Positions 35,297 through 38,838 of a stretch of 38,838 nucleotides of DNA are shown piece by piece. The notes beneath the pieces were generated by a model that saw nothing but the letters and a program-made list of their open reading frames with translations, had not been told where the DNA came from and searched no databases. Within the stretch, counting starts at the first letter, position 1. Each line of letters starts with the position of its first letter. The stretch comes from Carboxydothermus islandicus (GTDB taxonomy: Bacteria > Bacillota > Z-2901 > Carboxydothermales > Carboxydothermaceae): positions 6,711 through 45,548 of the forward strand of contig NZ_BDJL01000017.1 of NCBI RefSeq assembly GCF_001950325.1. Direction: 5' to 3'. Made by a program: the position numbers and the translations under genes.

Positions 35297-37357
35297 ATGG
35301 AAAACGGGATGACCTTGGCTTATTACGGCTTGGGAGCGGGGATCTTAGCAATTCTTTTTGCCCTGTATCTTTTTTCCTCGGTTTTAAAGGAAGATATGGG
35401 GAATGAAAAAATGCGGGAGATTTCCCAGGCCATCTTTGAAGGGGCTATGGCGTATTTAAACCGCCAGTACAAGACGTTAATTCCTTTTGCCCTTGTGGTT
35501 TTTGTTTTGTTGGTTGTTGGTTTTGGTTATAAGGAAGGGGACTTTGGCTACGGGCTTAAAGTTGGTGTATCGTTTCTGGTGGGTGCTATTGCCTCGGCTC
35601 TTGCCGGTTATGCCGGGATGACCAGTACCACCAAAGCTAATGCCCGGACGACCCAGGCTGCGCGGAAAAGCTTAAACGCTGCTTTAAACGTGGCCTTTAA
35701 AGCCGGTGGCGTTATGGGGATGTCCGTTGCCGGTCTCGGTTTACTCGGTGTTTCGGCCTTATATATTATTTTTAAAGATGTTCATGTTATCGATAGCTTT
35801 GCCTTTGGTGCTTCGGCCATTGCTTTCTTTGCCCGGGTTGGCGGTGGTATTTATACCAAAGCCGCTGACGTCGGTGCCGACCTGGTGGGTAAAGTTGAAG
35901 CGGGTATTCCCGAAGACGACCCCAGAAACCCGGCGGTTATTGCGGACAACGTGGGGGACAACGTGGGCGATACTGCCGGAATGGGTGCCGACCTTTTTGA
36001 ATCGTACGGCGCTACTACCATGGCAGCAATGCTCCTGGGTCTCACCTTTGCCAAGAACCATGGCTTTAATGAAGTTTTAGGGGCAACTTTCCCCTTGCTT
36101 CTCGGCGCTGCCGGAATTGTAGCCGCAATCATCAGTACTTTCTTTGTGCGGACCTCCGAAGATGGTAACCCCCAGATGGCTTTAAATATCGGTTTGTGGT
36201 CTACCAACTTTATTACGGCCATCTTTACCTACATTTTAGCCCAGTACGTATTTGGCAGCGAATGGGCTCTCAGAATCTTTATTGCGGTAGTTTCAGGTTT
36301 AGTGGTTAACGTGGCGATTGGTTCGTTAACCGAATACTATACTTCCAACTTAAAACCTCCGGCGCAAAAAATTGCTGAGGCTTCCACCACCGGTCCGGCA
36401 ACTAACATCATTGCCGGGGTCGCCGTAGGTATGCGGAGTACTTACTTACCGATTATTGTTATTGTAGCTGCCATCATGGTTGGCTACTGGGCTGCGGGTT
36501 TCTACGGAATTGCCCTGGCGGCTATGGGGATGTTAGCAACTGCCGCTATGGTGGTGGCGGTGGACTCATTTGGACCGGTGGCGGACAACGCCGGTGGTAT
36601 TGCTGAGATGGCAGAGCTCGGTCCGGAAATCCGGAATAAGACCGATAAGCTCGATGCCGTGGGTAACACCACTGCAGCGGTAGCAAAAGGTTTTGCCATT
36701 GGTTCGGCGGCTTTAACTGCCCTTGCTTTATTCTCGGCTTATACCGACCTAGCTAAAACCAATCCGAACTTACAAAAGTATTTAGTTAATGGCGAGTTTA
36801 ATTTAAATATTACTGATCCCTGGGTCTTGGTGGGCCTCTTCCTGGGTGGCACCGTTGCCTTTTTAGTAGCGGCTTTAACTATGGAGTCGGTAGGAAAAGC
36901 GGCTTTTGAGATGATTGCAGAGGTGCGGCGTCAGTTCAGGGAAATTCCCGGGCTCATGGAAGGGAAAGCCCGGCCCGATTATGCCCGCTGCGTTTCCATC
37001 AGTACCGCAGCGGCAATCAAGCAGATGATTGCACCGGGCTTATTAGCGGTTGGTGCGCCCCTGGCTATTGGCTTTATCCTTGGCTTCAAGGCCCTGACCG
37101 GTTATTTAGCCGGGGTTACCGCAACCGGAGTGCTTTTAGCAATTTATATGGCCAATGCTGGCGGTGCCTGGGATAACGCGAAAAAATATATTGAAGCGGG
37201 AAATCTTGGCGGCAAAGGCAGCGATACGCACAAAGCTGCGGTAGTGGGCGATACCGTTGGCGACCCCTTCAAAGATACTTCTGGCCCTGCGATGAACCCG
37301 CTGATGAAAGTAGCCGGAACCTTTGCGCTGATTATTGTGCCCCTGTTGCTCTTCTAA
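35297..37357 (+). CDS. hppA: membrane-bound ion-pumping pyrophosphatase (K+-dependent type)
   Basis: Integral-membrane pump that couples pyrophosphate hydrolysis to export of H+ (or Na+). The 686-residue protein has many hydrophobic helices and the substrate-binding signatures [21 protein letters not shown] (first 20: [20 protein letters not shown]), [34 protein letters not shown], and [18 protein letters not shown]. In the motif GNTTAA the residue at 460 is alanine, which marks the K+-dependent class (lysine there marks the K+-independent class); mutational work on the Carboxydothermus hydrogenoformans H+-PPase used exactly A460. GAGGAGGGTGAG precedes the ATG, 36 bases after secG. Transcription is probably from the secG promoter and ends at a strong terminator. 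Confidence 0.96.
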   Translation: MENGMTLAYYGLGAGILAILFALYLFSSVLKEDMGNEKMREISQAIFEGAMAYLNRQYKTLIPFALVVFVLLVVGFGYKEGDFGYGLKVGVSFLVGAIASALAGYAGMTSTTKANARTTQAARKSLNAALNVAFKAGGVMGMSVAGLGLLGVSALYIIFKDVHVIDSFAFGASAIAFFARVGGGIYTKAADVGADLVGKVEAGIPEDDPRNPAVIADNVGDNVGDTAGMGADLFESYGATTMAAMLLGLTFAKNHGFNEVLGATFPLLLGAAGIVAAIISTFFVRTSEDGNPQMALNIGLWSTNFITAIFTYILAQYVFGSEWALRIFIAVVSGLVVNVAIGSLTEYYTSNLKPPAQKIAEASTTGPATNIIAGVAVGMRSTYLPIIVIVAAIMVGYWAAGFYGIALAAMGMLATAAMVVAVDSFGPVADNAGGIAEMAELGPEIRNKTDKLDAVGNTTAAVAKGFAIGSAALTALALFSAYTDLAKTNPNLQKYLVNGEFNLNITDPWVLVGLFLGGTVAFLVAALTMESVGKAAFEMIAEVRRQFREIPGLMEGKARPDYARCVSISTAAAIKQMIAPGLLAVGAPLAIGFILGFKALTGYLAGVTATGVLLAIYMANAGGAWDNAKKYIEAGNLGGKGSDTHKAAVVGDTVGDPFKDTSGPAMNPLMKVAGTFALIIVPLLLF

Positions 37358-37371
37358 AAGAATCTCACAGC

Positions 37372-37402
37372 GCAGCCCTGATAAGCAGGGCTGCTTTTTT
37401 TT
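37372..37402 (+). terminator. terminator after hppA
   Basis: GCAGCCCTG (37372-37380) pairs perfectly with CAGGGCTGC (37386-37394) around ATAAG, followed by eight T. Confidence 0.95.
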
Positions 37403-37415
37403 ACCGGTTCCAATC

Positions 37416-37444
37416 TTGCCGCGGAAGAAATTACCTGCTAAAAT
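37416..37444 (+). promoter_or_regulatory. promoter of the thioesterase-HD gene pair
   Basis: TTGCCG (37416-37421) and TAAAAT (37439-37444) are 17 bases apart, and TGC directly before the -10 box makes it an extended type. Confidence 0.75.
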
Positions 37445-37467
37445 GAGACCAGAAAGGATGAGGGAGC

Positions 37468-37881
37468 ATGGGCGAGGAGGGAAAATCCCTAAACTACTGT
37501 TTTGCCTGCGGCAAAGATAATCCTTATGGTCTAAAGTTAGAGTTTTCGTACATTAACGATGAGGCAGTAGCGGAATTTACCGCCCGGCCGGAACACCAGG
37601 GGTATCCCGGCGTAATGCACGGGGGGCTTATAGTTACGTTATTAGATGAAGCTATGGCCAAGTGGCTTTCCTTTAACGGTGTCCGTGCGGTAACGGCGGA
37701 GATGACCGTAAAATTTAAAAAACCGGTGCCTGTTGGAGTGCCCCTTACGGTAAAAGGGAAAATGATTTATAAAAAAAGGAAAATTTACGAAATGGAAGGC
37801 TATGTTTTCGGGCCGGAGGAACAAGTGCTGGCTTTTGCAGTGGCAAAGTTCTGGCAAACGGAGGAGGGAAATAATGGATAG
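37468..37881 (+). CDS. PaaI-type hotdog-fold thioesterase
   Basis: Acyl-CoA thioesterase of the PaaI/YigI-like hotdog group, which cleaves acyl- or aryl-CoA. The 137-residue protein has the leader CFACGKDNPYGLKLEF, the active-site segment MHGGLIVTLLDEAMAKW (glycine pair and acidic residue), and strands AEMTVKFKKPVPVG typical of the fold. The start ATG is preceded closely by AGGATGAGGGAG. The cysteine pair in CFAC is common in this subgroup. Its last codons overlap the next gene by 8 bases, so it is coupled to the HD-domain protein. Natural substrate unknown; the window also encodes two acyl-CoA synthetases. Confidence 0.88.
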   Translation: MGEEGKSLNYCFACGKDNPYGLKLEFSYINDEAVAEFTARPEHQGYPGVMHGGLIVTLLDEAMAKWLSFNGVRAVTAEMTVKFKKPVPVGVPLTVKGKMIYKKRKIYEMEGYVFGPEEQVLAFAVAKFWQTEEGNNG

Positions 37882-38425
37882 GGAACAGGCGTACCTTGAA
37901 CTTACCCAGAGGGTTAAAAGCTCCAATCTACTGAAACACATGTTAGCGGCGGAAGCGGTGATGCGGGAACTGGCAAGGCATTTTGGCGAAGATGAGGAAT
38001 TATGGGGATTAGCCGGACTTTTACACGATATTGATTATGATGAAACAAAGGATGATCCCCGGAAGCATAGTTTAATTGGAGCGGAAATCCTGGAAAAACT
38101 TGGACTTCCCGCAGAAGTGGTCTATGCGGTCAAGGTTCATAACGAAGCCCATGGCCTGCCGCGAAAATCCCGTTTGGATAAAGCTTTATATGCCGTTGAC
38201 CCTTTAACGGGTCTGATTGTGGCCGGAGCTTTGATTCGTCCGGAGAAAAAATTAGAAGCGGTAACGGTGGAGTTTCTTTTAAATCGCTTCTACGAAAAAT
38301 CTTTTGCCCGGGGAGCCAAGCGCGAACAAATAGCAGCCTGCAGCGAAATTGGCCTGACTTTGGAACAATTTTTAGCTCTTGGTTTAAAAGCAATGCAGGA
38401 AATTCACGAGGAGTTAGGTTTATAG
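37874..38425 (+). CDS. HD-domain phosphohydrolase
   Basis: Cytoplasmic protein of 183 residues with the metal-binding HD core: H22 in KHMLAAEAVM, the tandem H51-D52 in GLLHDIDYD, a further histidine in RKHSLIGA, VKVHNEAHG, and a late aspartate in YAVDPLTG. This pattern matches short stand-alone HD/HDIG proteins, which hydrolyse phosphate esters or nucleotides. Its substrate is unknown. The ATG at 37874 follows GGAGGG; the frame is open upstream to 37802, but that would lie inside the thioesterase gene. Its stop is followed at once by a terminator. Confidence 0.88.
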   Translation: MDREQAYLELTQRVKSSNLLKHMLAAEAVMRELARHFGEDEELWGLAGLLHDIDYDETKDDPRKHSLIGAEILEKLGLPAEVVYAVKVHNEAHGLPRKSRLDKALYAVDPLTGLIVAGALIRPEKKLEAVTVEFLLNRFYEKSFARGAKREQIAACSEIGLTLEQFLALGLKAMQEIHEELGL

Positions 38426-38449
38426 GCGGGGAAGGTGGACCCGCCTTTT
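38424..38449 (+). terminator. terminator after the HD-domain gene
   Basis: AGGCGGG (38424-38430) pairs with CCCGCCT (38440-38446) across a nine-base loop and ends in TTTT. The last T residues are also the start of the following TTGACA box. Confidence 0.8.
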
Positions 38450-38474
38450 GACATAATTGTAGTAAATTTAGATG
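38448..38474 (+). promoter_or_regulatory. promoter region of rnr
   Basis: A consensus -35 box, TTGACA, lies at 38448-38453. The -10 box is less clear: TAGATG at 38469-38474 is 15 bases away, and no better hexamer sits at 17. The assignment of the -10 is tentative. Confidence 0.5.
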
Positions 38475-38515
38475 AAAATAAATGACGAAGTGACGTTAAA
38501 AGGAGGAAAAAATAA

Positions 38516-38838
38516 ATGAGAGAAAAAATTTTGGAGTATTTAATAAAAGCTAATGCCCCGCAGTACCCCGATAAAATCATTGAAGGCCTTGGCCTTACTG
38601 ATGTTTCGGAAATAAAGAAATTGCTTGCGGTTTTACGGGATTTAGAAAAAGAAGGAGAAGTGTATGTAACAAAGGCCGGTAAATATGGCCTTCCCGAGCA
38701 AATGAACATGGTGCGGGGAAGATTCAGGGGCATCCGAAAGGATTTGCCTTTTTAATACCCGAAGACCGGGAAAAGCAGGATGTATTTATTTCCCCAACCA
38801 ATTTAAAAGGAGCAATGCATAACGACCGGGTACTGGTA
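38516..38838 (+). CDS. rnr: ribonuclease R, N-terminal part, with apparent frameshift
   Basis: 3'-5' exoribonuclease of the RNB family; only the N-terminus is in the window. The first frame (MREKILEYLIKANAPQYPDK...YGLPEQMNMVRGRF) is the helix-turn-helix plus start of the first cold-shock domain of RNase R. It then reads RGIRKDLPF and stops at 38753-38755. One frame back, from 38728, the family sequence continues without a stop to the edge: GHPKGFAFLIPEDREKQDVF, then ISPTNLKGAMHNDRVLV. One extra G in the run AGGGGC (38726-38731) would restore the frame. This is either a real inactivating deletion or an error in a G run. AAAGGAGG (38499-38506) precedes the ATG. Downstream of eno and secG, rnr is the expected gene. 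Confidence 0.85.

Noticed and set aside
37802-37873. Upstream start of the HD-domain gene
   Set aside because: It lies inside the thioesterase gene and reads like a shadow; the ATG at 37874 has GGAGGG before it.
38722-38735. Programmed -1 frameshifting in rnr
   Set aside because: In the zero frame the site reads TTC AGG GGC, which is not a slippery X XXY YYZ heptamer, and I see no clear stimulatory hairpin before the window ends. A simple indel is more likely.

Overview
The window reads as a chromosomal segment of a thermophilic, low-GC Gram-positive anaerobe (Firmicutes, Clostridia-like). The evidence is the Firmicutes block rapZ-yvcK-whiA, the order rpoN then gap-pgk-tpi-gpmI-eno-secG, strong GGAGG-type ribosome binding sites with frequent TTG and GTG starts, and a secreted multiheme cytochrome. 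A membrane pyrophosphatase carries alanine at exactly residue 460 in its GNTTA motif, the residue known from the Carboxydothermus hydrogenoformans enzyme. Carboxydothermus or a close relative is therefore the best guess; this is inference, not a database match.

Layout. Positions 1-146 hold the 5' end of an unrecognised leftward gene. A sirtuin (208-924) and the excision-repair pair uvrB-uvrA (977-5821) follow. A bidirectional terminator separates uvrA from a leftward gene for an 11-haem secreted c-type cytochrome with an S-layer-homology-like insert (5918-7969). Divergent from it is a two-gene unit, hydantoinase/oxoprolinase-like protein plus histone-deacetylase-fold amidohydrolase (8220-11196). 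Next comes a single-chain ADP-forming acyl-CoA synthetase (11331-13481).

A terminator and an extended -10 promoter then start a long rightward operon. It opens with an AbrB-like protein and a degenerate Doc/Fic-like protein (13573-14192). It continues with uvrC, a Cof-type HAD phosphatase, an FMN-dependent hydroxy-acid dehydrogenase-like protein, a ROK glucokinase, a PHP protein, rapZ, yvcK and a polysaccharide deacetylase (to 22535). A second unit runs whiA, a metallo-beta-lactamase-fold protein, a hexapeptide acetyltransferase, a DUF1405 membrane protein and rpoN (22668-27092). An AMP-forming acyl-CoA synthetase with its own promoter and terminator (27207-28829) sits where many Firmicutes keep the glycolytic repressor cggR.

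The five-gene lower glycolysis/gluconeogenesis operon gap-pgk-tpi-gpmI-eno (29000-34859) is followed by secG and hppA (35027-37357), a thioesterase/HD-domain pair (37468-38425) and the start of rnr (38516 to the edge). The rnr reading frame is broken by an apparent single-base deletion near 38726-38730.

Most genes are housekeeping. The accessory material is the 5.9-14.2 kb stretch that separates uvrAB from uvrC. The most unusual items are the cytochrome, the AbrB/Doc-like module whose Fic motif has lost its catalytic residues, the hydantoinase-deacetylase pair and the rnr frameshift. I saw no tRNA, rRNA, CRISPR array or insertion sequence. No gene-free stretch exceeds 300 bases; the longest is the 250-base divergent region 7970-8219.
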